DNA from: GCA-001735895 sp964651385
GTDB taxonomy: Bacteria > Pseudomonadota > Gammaproteobacteria > GCA-001735895
Reading direction: 5' to 3'
Length of the DNA: 44,277 nt
Assembly: GCA_964651385.1 (NCBI GenBank)
Contig: CAZYYM010000018.1
Span: forward strand, 1 to 44,277
The position numbers and the translations under genes were made by a program. Below the pieces are notes generated by a model, which had not been told where the DNA came from, ran no database searches, and worked only from the letters and a program-made list of their open reading frames with translations. Positions 8,251 to 16,893 of the stretch are shown in pieces. The number at the start of each line of letters is the position of its first letter. Within the stretch, counting starts at the first letter, position 1.

Positions 8251-8621
8251 TAAAAAGGTTCCGCATAAAAAGCATTCTGGATCCAGTCGATAGTAATGTT
8301 CTCGCCGGATTGCTGCAATATCAGTGCGTCGAAACGCATAGCCTGATTCTGTAGTTTTTGATTGTTTTGCATAAAAATTTGGGCCGTTTTAATTATTTTA
8401 GAACGTTTCTGGTAAGAGATTGAACTTGCTGCACCACCAAAGTCGAAGCTTTTTCTGAATTTGACTTCGATAAAACAGACGATGTCTGCCTGCAGCATGA
8501 TCAGGTCAATCTCGCCATATCGACTATGATAATTCTGTTCCAGACACCACAGGCCCTGAAGTAATAAATATTGTTTGGCCTCGGATTCGTAGAGCAATCC
8601 TTTGCGTTTGTTCAGGTTCAT
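8250..8621 (-). CDS. yraN: UPF0102 (YraN) endonuclease-like protein
   Basis: A 123-residue member of the UPF0102 family, which has a PD-(D/E)xK nuclease-like fold. The catalytic-type residues are visible in GEIDLIML and the following IEVKFRKS, about 14 residues apart, preceded by the conserved opening KGLLYESEAKQYLL. The biological role is not established. Second gene of the lpoA-yraN-diaA unit, 6 nt after lpoA. Confidence 0.92.
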   Translation of the reverse strand: MNLNKRKGLLYESEAKQYLLLQGLWCLEQNYHSRYGEIDLIMLQADIVCFIEVKFRKSFDFGGAASSISYQKRSKIIKTAQIFMQNNQKLQNQAMRFDALILQQSGENITIDWIQNAFYAEPF

Positions 8622-8627
8622 TGTGGA

Positions 8628-10574
8628 TTATTGTGATGCTTTAGCCTGAGTCTGGTTGTCATTCCCCGTTTCAATCAAGCGCGGTATTCCTTTTTCATAG
8701 GTGGCCGTTAAAAGCCGGCGATGTACACGTCCGTTTTTATCAACCGATAGCTGCCCGGTTTGGTGGTTGGCGAACTCCTCCGGATGAATCATGAGCCTGC
8801 GCAAGGAAGGTATAAGCCGATAAGCATCAATGCCGAGTGCAAATAATCGACTAAATCGGTTCGCACTATTGGGCCAGAGTGTCGTGACACGAGCGTAATC
8901 GTGATTACTCTTCTGGTTGAGCATCCAGGGGATATCAACAAATTTAATCTCGTCCAGATCACGATCATTGTCGGCATTGCGATTGCTCGACGCTATATGC
9001 GAGGTGGAATAAACCGGGACGTCCTGCGCATGATGAAACTTTAATTGTGGCTTTATCAGACGGGCCTGCCGGGCATTCGCAGCAATAAATATCATGTCGA
9101 TATCCTGGCGCCGGCGAGAATCAAATTTTACCCGCTCACCGATTACCTGTTCAATAATTTTGCGACGTTGGTTGCTACTGGTCAGATTTAGCAGTCGTTT
9201 TATTGCATTCGAATAATCGTTTTTCTTCGAAGGATAAACCTCGGCGCCTACCACACGACCTCCGAGGGATTCAAATCGTTCTGCAAAAGCGGTTTGCAGG
9301 CGCTTTCCCCATTCAGTATCCGGTACCAATGTGGCTGCATAGTGTTTGTCTTCGGTGAGTGCATAGTCGGCGATTTGCTGGGCTTCATCTTCAGGACGCA
9401 GGCCGAACTGGTACAGATTTAATGTGGGTTGGCTGGATTCATCGCCGTAGTTCAGCGTAAGAGTAGGGACTTTAAGCTGGTCCCGTTGCAGTAACTGGTT
9501 AATCAAACCTTTGTTGATCGGGCCGACGATAAACTCGGCGCCATTTTGAATGGCTTGCTCATACTGTAAGTTAAATTCTGCTGGATTATTGCTGGCATTG
9601 ATGATTTCGAGCGATGTGGCATCTTCATTGTTTTCATAATAGGCGAAGAGAAAACCATTCTGAATGGCTTCTGAAACGGGTTGGAGCTTACCAGTAAGTG
9701 GCAGCATTAAGGCAATTCTGGCCGGTTTGATGTAAATACGTTTGCTCTCTTCAAGCAGGTTAATTGCGAATCTGGCGCCAGCCGGGTGATGCTCTCCATA
9801 CAGTTGATACCATTGATTAATCCAGGGTTCGATACGCGCCGGTAGCATGTTTGAACGGCGGGCGATTAGATTGAGCTCGAGCCAACCTCTTAGCTCTGCG
9901 GTTTGCTGCTCTGACAGGGCGCGTAGTATGGCGGATTCGTTGATGCGATTCAGGGCGTCCCAGATAAAGGCATTATTATCTTCAATTTCGTCGTCCGTTT
10001 TCAGTTGCTTGCTAATCTGCATTCGAAGTTTGGCGCTCTCCATAGGTTTGCCGATTAAAAGTACGCCTTTAGCACGTATTTTGAGTGCCAGAATCCTAAA
10101 GCGATAATCGATTAAGTCTTCGAAGGCTGGCAGGGATAGCAAACCCTGGTAGATTTTTCCGATGCCAACATAGCTACCGGCGAGTAGTGTTTCCTTATAC
10201 TGTCGATCCTGCTCGATAATATCGGTTTCTAAAAGTGATTCGAAGAAGGGTTCGATATAGTCGTAACGCTCCTGATTATAAAACATCAAGGCGGCACGAA
10301 TATAAAAAGACGAACGTTCCGGTTGCGATGCTTTGTCAGCGAGATTCTGATAGATCTGCGCCGCGGCAGACCATGATTGTTCTGTTTCGAGTTGAAATGC
10401 CTGTACGATTTGTTCCTCGGATTCTGATAAGACTACACTATTATCTTCCGGCTCAATTGGTGTAATTTGACTGGCATCAGCTGTAACTGTTGTTTGAGTG
10501 ACCGTTTGGCAGGCGCTCGTAACAATCAAGGTTAACAAAAATAATGCGGGTAATTTAGGGCTCGAAAGTCTCAT
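8628..10574 (-). CDS. lpoA: Outer-membrane lipoprotein LpoA, penicillin-binding protein activator
   Basis: A 648-residue lipoprotein. A hydrophobic signal sequence leads to Cys22 (TSAC), although threonine at -3 makes the lipobox imperfect. Residues about 45-270 look like the helical TPR-like N domain. The C domain, from about 280 (ARIALMLPLTGKLQPVSEAI), resembles a periplasmic binding protein fold. E. coli LpoA stimulates the peptidoglycan synthase PBP1A from the outer membrane. Length and order agree with the family. It is divergent from rsmI across 76 nt, as in E. coli. Confidence 0.93.
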   Translation of the reverse strand: MRLSSPKLPALFLLTLIVTSACQTVTQTTVTADASQITPIEPEDNSVVLSESEEQIVQAFQLETEQSWSAAAQIYQNLADKASQPERSSFYIRAALMFYNQERYDYIEPFFESLLETDIIEQDRQYKETLLAGSYVGIGKIYQGLLSLPAFEDLIDYRFRILALKIRAKGVLLIGKPMESAKLRMQISKQLKTDDEIEDNNAFIWDALNRINESAILRALSEQQTAELRGWLELNLIARRSNMLPARIEPWINQWYQLYGEHHPAGARFAINLLEESKRIYIKPARIALMLPLTGKLQPVSEAIQNGFLFAYYENNEDATSLEIINASNNPAEFNLQYEQAIQNGAEFIVGPINKGLINQLLQRDQLKVPTLTLNYGDESSQPTLNLYQFGLRPEDEAQQIADYALTEDKHYAATLVPDTEWGKRLQTAFAERFESLGGRVVGAEVYPSKKNDYSNAIKRLLNLTSSNQRRKIIEQVIGERVKFDSRRRQDIDMIFIAANARQARLIKPQLKFHHAQDVPVYSTSHIASSNRNADNDRDLDEIKFVDIPWMLNQKSNHDYARVTTLWPNSANRFSRLFALGIDAYRLIPSLRRLMIHPEEFANHQTGQLSVDKNGRVHRRLLTATYEKGIPRLIETGNDNQTQAKASQ

Positions 10575-10650
10575 CTGAAAACGGTTATTTTGGCAAAGGG
10601 TTTAACCCGGATGATCTTCTGGATCGGTATTATAGTGTACACTCTTTTGC

Positions 10651-11487
10651 ATGAGCGGCGTACTCTATATTGTAGCAACACCCATCGGAAATCTCGACGA
10701 TATCACACGACGAGCAGTGGAAATTTTACGTAATGTGGACTTGATCGCTGCTGAGGATACTCGTCACAGTCGGCGCTTGTTGGGGCACCTGGGGATAGGC
10801 AAACCGATGTTGTCACTACACCAGCACAACGAACATCAACGATTACAGCAAATTCTCGATAAACTGAAAGCCGGCGAGAATATTGCGCTGATTTCCGATG
10901 CGGGTACACCGCTGATTTCGGATCCGGGCTATGTGTTGGTCAGGGCAGTTCGCGAAGCAGGTCTTTCAGTCAGCCCTGTACCGGGGCCGAGTAGTATTAT
11001 TACGGCGTTGTCGGCAGCTGGATTGCCGACAGCGCCTTTTACCTTTTTGGGGTTTTTATCGCAAAAGAATAATGAACGAATTCGGAGTTTGACAAAATAC
11101 AGGCAAAATTACGGAACGCTGGTATTACTCGAATCCAGTCATCGAATCGAGCGCTTGATGCAGCAGTTAAATGAGATTATGCCGGACAGTGGCATTGTCG
11201 TTGCCAAGGAGTTAACCAAAACGCACGAGAATTTCCTTCAGGGAAATGCCAAGGGCATTCTCGCTATGTTTGAACGGAATCCATCGTTATGCAAGGGTGA
11301 ATTTGTGGTGATGATTCATAATCCGCCACGAAGCGAAGAAATGACAATCGAGCAGTCCGATATTGATATGTTGAAGGCATTGCTTGTTGAAGTTTCAGTC
11401 AAAAAAGCAGTAAGTCTGACCAGTCAGTTCAGTGGTCGAAAAAAGAATGATTTATACCGGCTCGCACTCGAATTGACCAGGCTCTAG
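10651..11487 (+). CDS. rsmI: 16S rRNA (cytidine1402-2'-O)-methyltransferase RsmI
   Basis: A 278-residue SAM-dependent methyltransferase of the tetrapyrrole methylase fold. It methylates the ribose of C1402 in the 16S rRNA decoding centre, with RsmH (also in this window) adding the N4 methyl to the same base. Family motifs: VATPIGNLDDIT (about 8-19), AEDTRHSRRLLGHLG (34-48), LISDAGTPLISDPGY (79-93) and VPGPSS (about 108-113). No Shine-Dalgarno sequence precedes the ATG, and a possible -10 box (TATAGT, 10631-10636) would give a leader of under 10 nt. Confidence 0.95.
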   Translation: MSGVLYIVATPIGNLDDITRRAVEILRNVDLIAAEDTRHSRRLLGHLGIGKPMLSLHQHNEHQRLQQILDKLKAGENIALISDAGTPLISDPGYVLVRAVREAGLSVSPVPGPSSIITALSAAGLPTAPFTFLGFLSQKNNERIRSLTKYRQNYGTLVLLESSHRIERLMQQLNEIMPDSGIVVAKELTKTHENFLQGNAKGILAMFERNPSLCKGEFVVMIHNPPRSEEMTIEQSDIDMLKALLVEVSVKKAVSLTSQFSGRKKNDLYRLALELTRL

Positions 11488-11488
11488 A

Positions 11489-11544
11489 TAGTGATCGCCA
11501 TAGCAATTATTAGAAATAATTATAAGCCACTATTTTTACTTTTT
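11489..11544 (+). terminator. Candidate terminator after rsmI
   Basis: A two-part hairpin directly follows the rsmI stop. The inner perfect 7-bp stem AATTATT/AATAATT has a 3-nt loop (11505-11521), and an outer TAGTG/CACTA stem spans 11489-11532. It is followed by TTTTTACTTTTT. The inner stem is pure A/T, so strength is uncertain. Confidence 0.45.
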
Positions 11545-11895
11545 ATTCAATCTGTGCAGTCCCGAAAAGCATGTTTAAGTGGTTAAAAATCAACTACTTG
11601 TTACACCCCAAGATTTCTTCCGGGTTTTATTCAGTATAAGTCAATCGCTATTTGCTTAGATAACTCGAACAAAATAAAGTAATCAACGTCTATATATTTA
11701 CTATGCTTAATACATTAGGAAACAAATTGAGATATTTTCTGTTTCATTGATTAAATATATTCTCTTGTATCAACCCCGAGATTTAAGAGGTAGAGAATTT
11801 CGTTAATATAAACCGACTAATGGCGGCGCCAGTAACATTAAGCGCTTGATAACAGGCGCCGATCCTTGAGTCAAGTAAGGGTAAGGTGAGTCAAT
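11545..11895. promoter_or_regulatory. Long AT-rich leader region upstream of prkA
   Basis: About 350 nt without a gene. The first part is strongly AT-rich. The last 75 nt hold two GGCGCC palindromes (11825-11830 and 11855-11860), able to pair with each other, and a short CTTGA/TCAAG palindrome (11865-11875), then a strong AAGGTGAG ribosome site before prkA at 11896. In E. coli the homologous yeaGH operon is stress-regulated (RpoS, and RpoN under nitrogen stress), but I could not identify a convincing sigma54 (-24/-12) or sigma70 box here. Confidence 0.4.
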
Positions 11896-13818
11896 ATGAG
11901 TATTTTCGAAAAGTATCAAGATCGGTACGAACAGCGTCAGCAGGAAGAGTTGTCTCTGCACGAATACCTCGACTTATGTAAGTCTGATCCACTGACTTAT
12001 GCCACTGCGAGTGAACGTATGCTGGCAGCGATTGGGGAGCCCGAACTTGTCGATACCTCGCAGGAACCGCGTTTAAGTCGAATATTCTCCAATAAAGTGA
12101 TTTCGAGCTACCCTGCCTTTGAGGAATTTCATGGCATGGAAGACGCAATCGAGCAAATTGTATCCTATTTCAAGCACGCGGCTCAGGGGCTGGAAGAAAA
12201 GAAGCAAATTCTCTATTTACTGGGACCGGTCGGAGGTGGTAAATCATCGCTTGCCGAGCGTTTAAAGGCTCTCATGGAATTATTGCCGATTTATGCGATC
12301 AAGGATTCCCCGGTATTCGAATCACCACTGGGCCTGTTCGATGTCAGCGAGGATGGTGATATTCTGCAGGCTGATTATGGTATTTCCGCCCGTTACCTGA
12401 ATAAAATCATGTCACCCTGGGCGGCTAAACGTCTCCACGAGTACGGTGGTGATATCACCCAGTTCAAAGTGGTCAAAGTACAGCCTTCGATACTCGATCA
12501 GATATCGATAGCCAAAACCGAACCGGGTGATGAAAACAATCAGGATATTTCGGCACTGGTCGGCAAGGTCGATATCCGCATGCTAGAGCATTACGCACAA
12601 AACGATGCTGATGCCTATAGCTACTCGGGTGCGCTTTGCCGAGCCAATCAGGGTTTAATGGAATTTGTCGAAATGTTCAAGGCTCCGATTAAAGTCCTGC
12701 ATCCGTTACTCACGGCGACCCAGGAAGGGAATTACAACGGCACTGAAGGTCTATCTGCCTTGCCCTTTGAAGGTACGATACTGGCGCATTCGAATGAGTC
12801 TGAATGGCAGACGTTTAGAAATAATAAAAACAACGAGGCATTTCTGGATCGTGTTTACATAGTCAAGGTGCCCTACTGTTTACGAATGTCCGAAGAAATT
12901 CATATTTACGATAAACTTCTGCTGAATAGTTCTTTGTCGGAGGCGCCCTGTGCGCCAAGTACGCTGGACATGTTGGCGCAGTTCAGCGTCTTGTCGCGAC
13001 TGGTTGCTCCAGAAAATTCGAGCATTTATTCGAAAATGCGTGTTTATGACGGCGAAAGCCTGAAAGACACGGATCCAAAGGCGAAGTCTTATCAGGAATA
13101 TCGTGACTACGCAGGCGTAGATGAGGGCATGAAAGGCCTCTCGACGCGGTTTGCGTTCAAGATTCTGTCGCGTGTATTTAACTTCGATCAAACAGAAGTG
13201 GCGGCGAATCCGGTACATTTGCTTTACGTACTCGAACAACAAATAGCCCGAGAGCAATTTCCGCAGGAAATACACGATCGCTACCTTGAATTTATCAAAG
13301 AATTTCTGGTACCAAATTATGTTGAATTTATCGGCAAGGAAATTCAAACCTCTTATCTCGAATCTTACTCTGAATATGGTCAGAATATTTTTGATCGCTA
13401 TGTTACCTATGCTGATTTCTGGATTCAGGATCAGGAATATCGAGATCCTGAAACAGGTGAGAATTTTGGCAGAGCTGCACTCAATGAGGAGCTTGAAAAA
13501 ATCGAGAAGCCGGCGGGTATTTCAAATCCGAAGGACTTTCGAAACGAAGTGGTAAACTTTGTGCTGCGCGCGCGTGCCAATAATGAAGGTAATAACCCCG
13601 ACTGGGTCAGTTACGAAAAATTGCGTACGGTCATTGAAAAGAAGATGTTTTCCAATACAGAAGAGCTGCTTCCGGTCATTTCTTTCAGTGCCAAGGGTTC
13701 TGAAGATGACGAAAAGAAGCATGCCGACTTCGTCTCACGCATGGTAGGAAAAGGCTATACCGAAAAACAGGTACGTTTACTTTGTGAATGGTATTTGCGT
13801 GTCAGAAAATCTTCGTGA
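11896..13818 (+). CDS. prkA: PrkA/YeaG-type serine protein kinase
   Basis: A 640-residue protein with the PrkA AAA-type domain, Walker A GPVGGGKS at residues 110-117, and the C-terminal PrkA kinase-like region. The length matches YeaG of E. coli (about 644). Homologues are reported as serine protein kinases active in starvation and nitrogen stress; some work suggests an AAA+ protease activity, so the biochemistry is not fully settled. First gene of prkA-yeaH-spoVR, a set conserved across many Proteobacteria. A good AAGGTGAG site precedes the ATG. Confidence 0.95.
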   Translation: MSIFEKYQDRYEQRQQEELSLHEYLDLCKSDPLTYATASERMLAAIGEPELVDTSQEPRLSRIFSNKVISSYPAFEEFHGMEDAIEQIVSYFKHAAQGLEEKKQILYLLGPVGGGKSSLAERLKALMELLPIYAIKDSPVFESPLGLFDVSEDGDILQADYGISARYLNKIMSPWAAKRLHEYGGDITQFKVVKVQPSILDQISIAKTEPGDENNQDISALVGKVDIRMLEHYAQNDADAYSYSGALCRANQGLMEFVEMFKAPIKVLHPLLTATQEGNYNGTEGLSALPFEGTILAHSNESEWQTFRNNKNNEAFLDRVYIVKVPYCLRMSEEIHIYDKLLLNSSLSEAPCAPSTLDMLAQFSVLSRLVAPENSSIYSKMRVYDGESLKDTDPKAKSYQEYRDYAGVDEGMKGLSTRFAFKILSRVFNFDQTEVAANPVHLLYVLEQQIAREQFPQEIHDRYLEFIKEFLVPNYVEFIGKEIQTSYLESYSEYGQNIFDRYVTYADFWIQDQEYRDPETGENFGRAALNEELEKIEKPAGISNPKDFRNEVVNFVLRARANNEGNNPDWVSYEKLRTVIEKKMFSNTEELLPVISFSAKGSEDDEKKHADFVSRMVGKGYTEKQVRLLCEWYLRVRKSS

Positions 13819-13833
13819 TAGAAGGAATCTGAA

Positions 13834-15096
13834 ATGGCGCAGTTGATCGACAGAAGGCCGAACGCGAAAAACAAAAGCACGGTTAACCGCCAGCGTTTTT
13901 TACGGCGCTATCAATCACAGATTAAAAAGGCCATATCAGAACAGATTTCCGAACGTTCTATTACCGATGTAGATAGTGGTGAAAGCATTTCTATTCCATC
14001 ACGCGATATTACCGAACCAACTTTTCGACACAGTCGTGGCGGTAAAAGAGATAATGTTTATCCCGGTAATAAGGAATTTTCTCAGGGAGACCGAATTAAG
14101 CGTCCAGAAGGGGGTGGGCAGGGGCAGGAGCGTCGCGCTAGCGACCAGGGAGAAGGTGAGGATGAATTTGTTTTCGAAATATCAAAAGATGAATATCTGG
14201 ATATGCTGTTCGACGACCTGGAACTACCGAACCTGCAAAAAAATCAACTGAAAAAAATGACCAAAAGCCGCAGCGTCCGTGCGGGCTATACCAACGATGG
14301 AGTGCCGACAAATATTAATGTGGTGCGTTCTCTAAGGTCGGCATTGTCGCGTCGAATAGCCTTAGGTTCGGAACCCCGTCGGCAACTGCATGAGCTGGAA
14401 GCTGAACTTGAAGAATTAGAACGTCAAAGTACAACCGACGAGTCGCAATTAACCAGTTTACGACAGGAAATTAGTCGGCTAAAAGCCCGTCTCAAAAAAA
14501 TCCCATTTATCGATACCTTTGATCTTCGTTTTAATAATTTTGTGCAACGTCCGGAACCGACCTCGCAGGCAGTGATGTTTTGTATTATGGATGTTTCAGG
14601 TTCGATGGACCAGGAAACCAAAGACATCGCCAAGCGTTTTTTTATTTTGTTGTATATGTTTTTAACGCGTAGTTACAAAGATGTAGAAGTTGTTTTTATT
14701 CGTCACCATACCAAAGCCAAGGAAGTTGATGAGGAGGAGTTTTTTTACTCGCGCGAAACCGGCGGTACAATTGTTTCCAGTGCGCTGCAGTGTATGAAAG
14801 AAGTAATTGACGATCGCTATCCAGCGTCGGACTGGAATATTTACGCCGCGCAGGCTTCCGACGGCGACAACTGGAATGATGATTCACCGCTTTGCCATCA
14901 AATATTGACACGCGATTTGCTGCCGCTAATACGTTATTTTGCCTATGTAGAAATAACCCAACGAGATCATCAAAGCCTGTGGGCTCAGTACGAACACCTG
15001 GTAGAGTCGCACGATAATTTCGCCATTCAACATATCGTCGAGCAAAGTGATATTTATCCTGTATTTCGGGAGTTTTTCCGGAAGCAAACCCTATGA
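13834..15096 (+). CDS. yeaH: YeaH-type UPF0229/DUF444 von Willebrand A-like protein
   Basis: A 420-residue member of UPF0229 (DUF444). The N-terminal third is basic and probably disordered (Gly/Arg/Gln-rich 65-110). A coiled-coil-like Glu/Arg-rich segment runs from about 183 to 222. The C-terminal part is a von Willebrand A-like domain with the metal-ion site DVSGS (Asp253, Ser255, Ser257). It is expected to act with PrkA, perhaps as a partner or substrate; the mechanism is unknown. It starts 15 nt after prkA and overlaps spoVR by 4 nt (ATGA). Confidence 0.94.
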   Translation: MAQLIDRRPNAKNKSTVNRQRFLRRYQSQIKKAISEQISERSITDVDSGESISIPSRDITEPTFRHSRGGKRDNVYPGNKEFSQGDRIKRPEGGGQGQERRASDQGEGEDEFVFEISKDEYLDMLFDDLELPNLQKNQLKKMTKSRSVRAGYTNDGVPTNINVVRSLRSALSRRIALGSEPRRQLHELEAELEELERQSTTDESQLTSLRQEISRLKARLKKIPFIDTFDLRFNNFVQRPEPTSQAVMFCIMDVSGSMDQETKDIAKRFFILLYMFLTRSYKDVEVVFIRHHTKAKEVDEEEFFYSRETGGTIVSSALQCMKEVIDDRYPASDWNIYAAQASDGDNWNDDSPLCHQILTRDLLPLIRYFAYVEITQRDHQSLWAQYEHLVESHDNFAIQHIVEQSDIYPVFREFFRKQTL

Positions 15097-16616
15097 GCAA
15101 ACTTCTTTCAACCAGTGCTGAATGGACATTCGAAAAGATAGAATCCTATCATGTTGAAATAAGGGATATCGCTGAGTCTTTCAAACTCGATACCTACCCC
15201 AATCAAATTGAATTGATTTCAGCGGAACAAATGCTGGATGCCTATGCCAGCGTTGGTATGCCTATTGGCTATAACCATTGGTCTTTTGGCAAACATTTCA
15301 TTCGCAATGAACAACAGTATCGACGTGGGCATATGGGGCTGGCCTATGAGATTGTGATTAACTCAAATCCCTGCATCGCCTACTTGATGGAAGAAAACAC
15401 CATGATGATGCAGGCGCTGGTGATTGCGCACGCGAGCTTCGGGCACAACTCGTTTTTTAAGGGAAATTATTTGTTTAGAACCTGGACTGATGCCGAAGCA
15501 ATTATTGATTATCTGGTCTTTGCCAAGCAATATATAGCCGACTGTGAAGCCCGTCATGGCATCGAACAGGTGGAGCAACTACTGGACTCCTGTCATGCAT
15601 TGCAAAATCATGGTGTTGATCGATACAAGCGTCCGAATCCGATATCGATGCGCGAGGAACGACAGCAGCAGAAAGAACGTGAGGAGTATCTGCAATCGCA
15701 GGTCAATGATTTATGGCGTAAAACTGTTCCGCAAAAAAGTGAAGAAGACAGTGCTGTCCAGCGGGCTCGATTCCCGGTGGAACCGCAGGAAAACATATTA
15801 TATTTTATCGAGAAGCATGCACCTTACCTCGAGCCATGGCAACGAGAAGTCGTGCGAATCGTACGCAAGATCGGTCAATATTTTTATCCTCAACGGCAAA
15901 CGCAGGTAATGAACGAAGGTTGGGCTTGTTTCTGGCATTATAATATTCTGAACAAACTTTACGATCGCGGTAAAGTAACCGACGGTTTTATGATTGAATT
16001 TCTGCAAAGCCATACAAACGTCGTTTATCAGCCTGAATTTGATAGCCCCAACTTTTCCGGCATAAATCCCTATGCTTTGGGTTATGCGATGATGACTGAT
16101 ATCCGGCGTATTTGTGAAAATCCTGATGATGAAGACAGGGAATGGTTTCCCGATATAGCCGGATCTGACTGGCAGGAAACGCTCGACTTTGCCATGCGGA
16201 ATTTCAAGGATGAGAGTTTTGTTTCCCAATTTTTGTCACCCCGGTTGATTCGTCAATTTAAACTTTTTTCGATTCTCGATGACGAAAAGGATGAAACTCT
16301 GGAAGTATCTTCGATTCACAATGAATCGGGTTATCGACATATTCGGCAAGCATTGTCTAATCAGTATAACCTGAGTATGAATGAACCCAATATTCAGGTA
16401 TTCAACGTCGATATGCGCGGTGACCGGACCTTAACCCTTCGTTATCAGCCGCATAACAATATTCCGCTTGCCGATACACGCGAACAGGTATTAAAACATC
16501 TTCATCGATTATGGGGATTTACCGTGAAACTCGATACGGTCGATGGAGACGACGAAATTCAGCACTCCGATCAATGTCCAATGCCGGAAGAGAGTAGGAA
16601 AACCGGCAGTTATTGA
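15093..16616 (+). CDS. SpoVR family protein (YcgB)
   Basis: A 507-residue SpoVR/YcgB protein, close to the usual length. Family segments include GMPIGYNHWSFGK (about 55-67), AHASFGHNSFFKGNY (near 113-127) and NEGWACFWHYNIL (near 272-284), rich in conserved His, Glu and Trp. In Bacillus SpoVR affects spore cortex formation; in Proteobacteria it accompanies prkA and yeaH and its activity is unknown. Translationally coupled to yeaH. Convergent with the MoaD-like gene, with 8 nt between the stops. Confidence 0.94.
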   Translation: MSKLLSTSAEWTFEKIESYHVEIRDIAESFKLDTYPNQIELISAEQMLDAYASVGMPIGYNHWSFGKHFIRNEQQYRRGHMGLAYEIVINSNPCIAYLMEENTMMMQALVIAHASFGHNSFFKGNYLFRTWTDAEAIIDYLVFAKQYIADCEARHGIEQVEQLLDSCHALQNHGVDRYKRPNPISMREERQQQKEREEYLQSQVNDLWRKTVPQKSEEDSAVQRARFPVEPQENILYFIEKHAPYLEPWQREVVRIVRKIGQYFYPQRQTQVMNEGWACFWHYNILNKLYDRGKVTDGFMIEFLQSHTNVVYQPEFDSPNFSGINPYALGYAMMTDIRRICENPDDEDREWFPDIAGSDWQETLDFAMRNFKDESFVSQFLSPRLIRQFKLFSILDDEKDETLEVSSIHNESGYRHIRQALSNQYNLSMNEPNIQVFNVDMRGDRTLTLRYQPHNNIPLADTREQVLKHLHRLWGFTVKLDTVDGDDEIQHSDQCPMPEESRKTGSY

Positions 16617-16624
16617 TAGATAAT

Positions 16625-16876
16625 TCAGCCGCCTTTAATCGGTGGCAATAATACAATATCATCCGCCGCCGAAACTTTTATTGCCGCATAGTCAGCCCGG
16701 TCGACTTTGGCATCGTTCAATATCACCAGATAGGATTTGTCTGACGGTATCGGCAACAATGCCAGTACGTCCGGCAGTATCGCATCGTCACCCACCGTTA
16801 AATTGCAGCCATTGAAAGAACTTCCTGCAGGCAAGTACTGACGCAATCCACCAAACAGCTTTACCGAAATTTGCAC
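16625..16876 (-). CDS. MoaD/ThiS-like sulfur-carrier protein
   Basis: An 83-residue beta-grasp protein. It starts with the MoaD-like strand MQISVKLFGGLRQYLP and ends in the exposed Gly-Gly (PPIKGG) that is thiocarboxylated in MoaD and ThiS. The start is GTG at 16876, 17 nt after the aldehyde oxidoreductase gene on the same strand, so the two form an operon. Its most likely job, by inference, is supplying sulfur for the pyranopterin dithiolene cofactor of the adjacent tungsten/molybdenum enzyme. A general MoaD role is also possible. No moaE, moeB or thi gene is in the window. Confidence 0.85.
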   Translation of the reverse strand: MQISVKLFGGLRQYLPAGSSFNGCNLTVGDDAILPDVLALLPIPSDKSYLVILNDAKVDRADYAAIKVSAADDIVLLPPIKGG

Positions 16877-16893
16877 GACAGTAGTTGGGCCGA

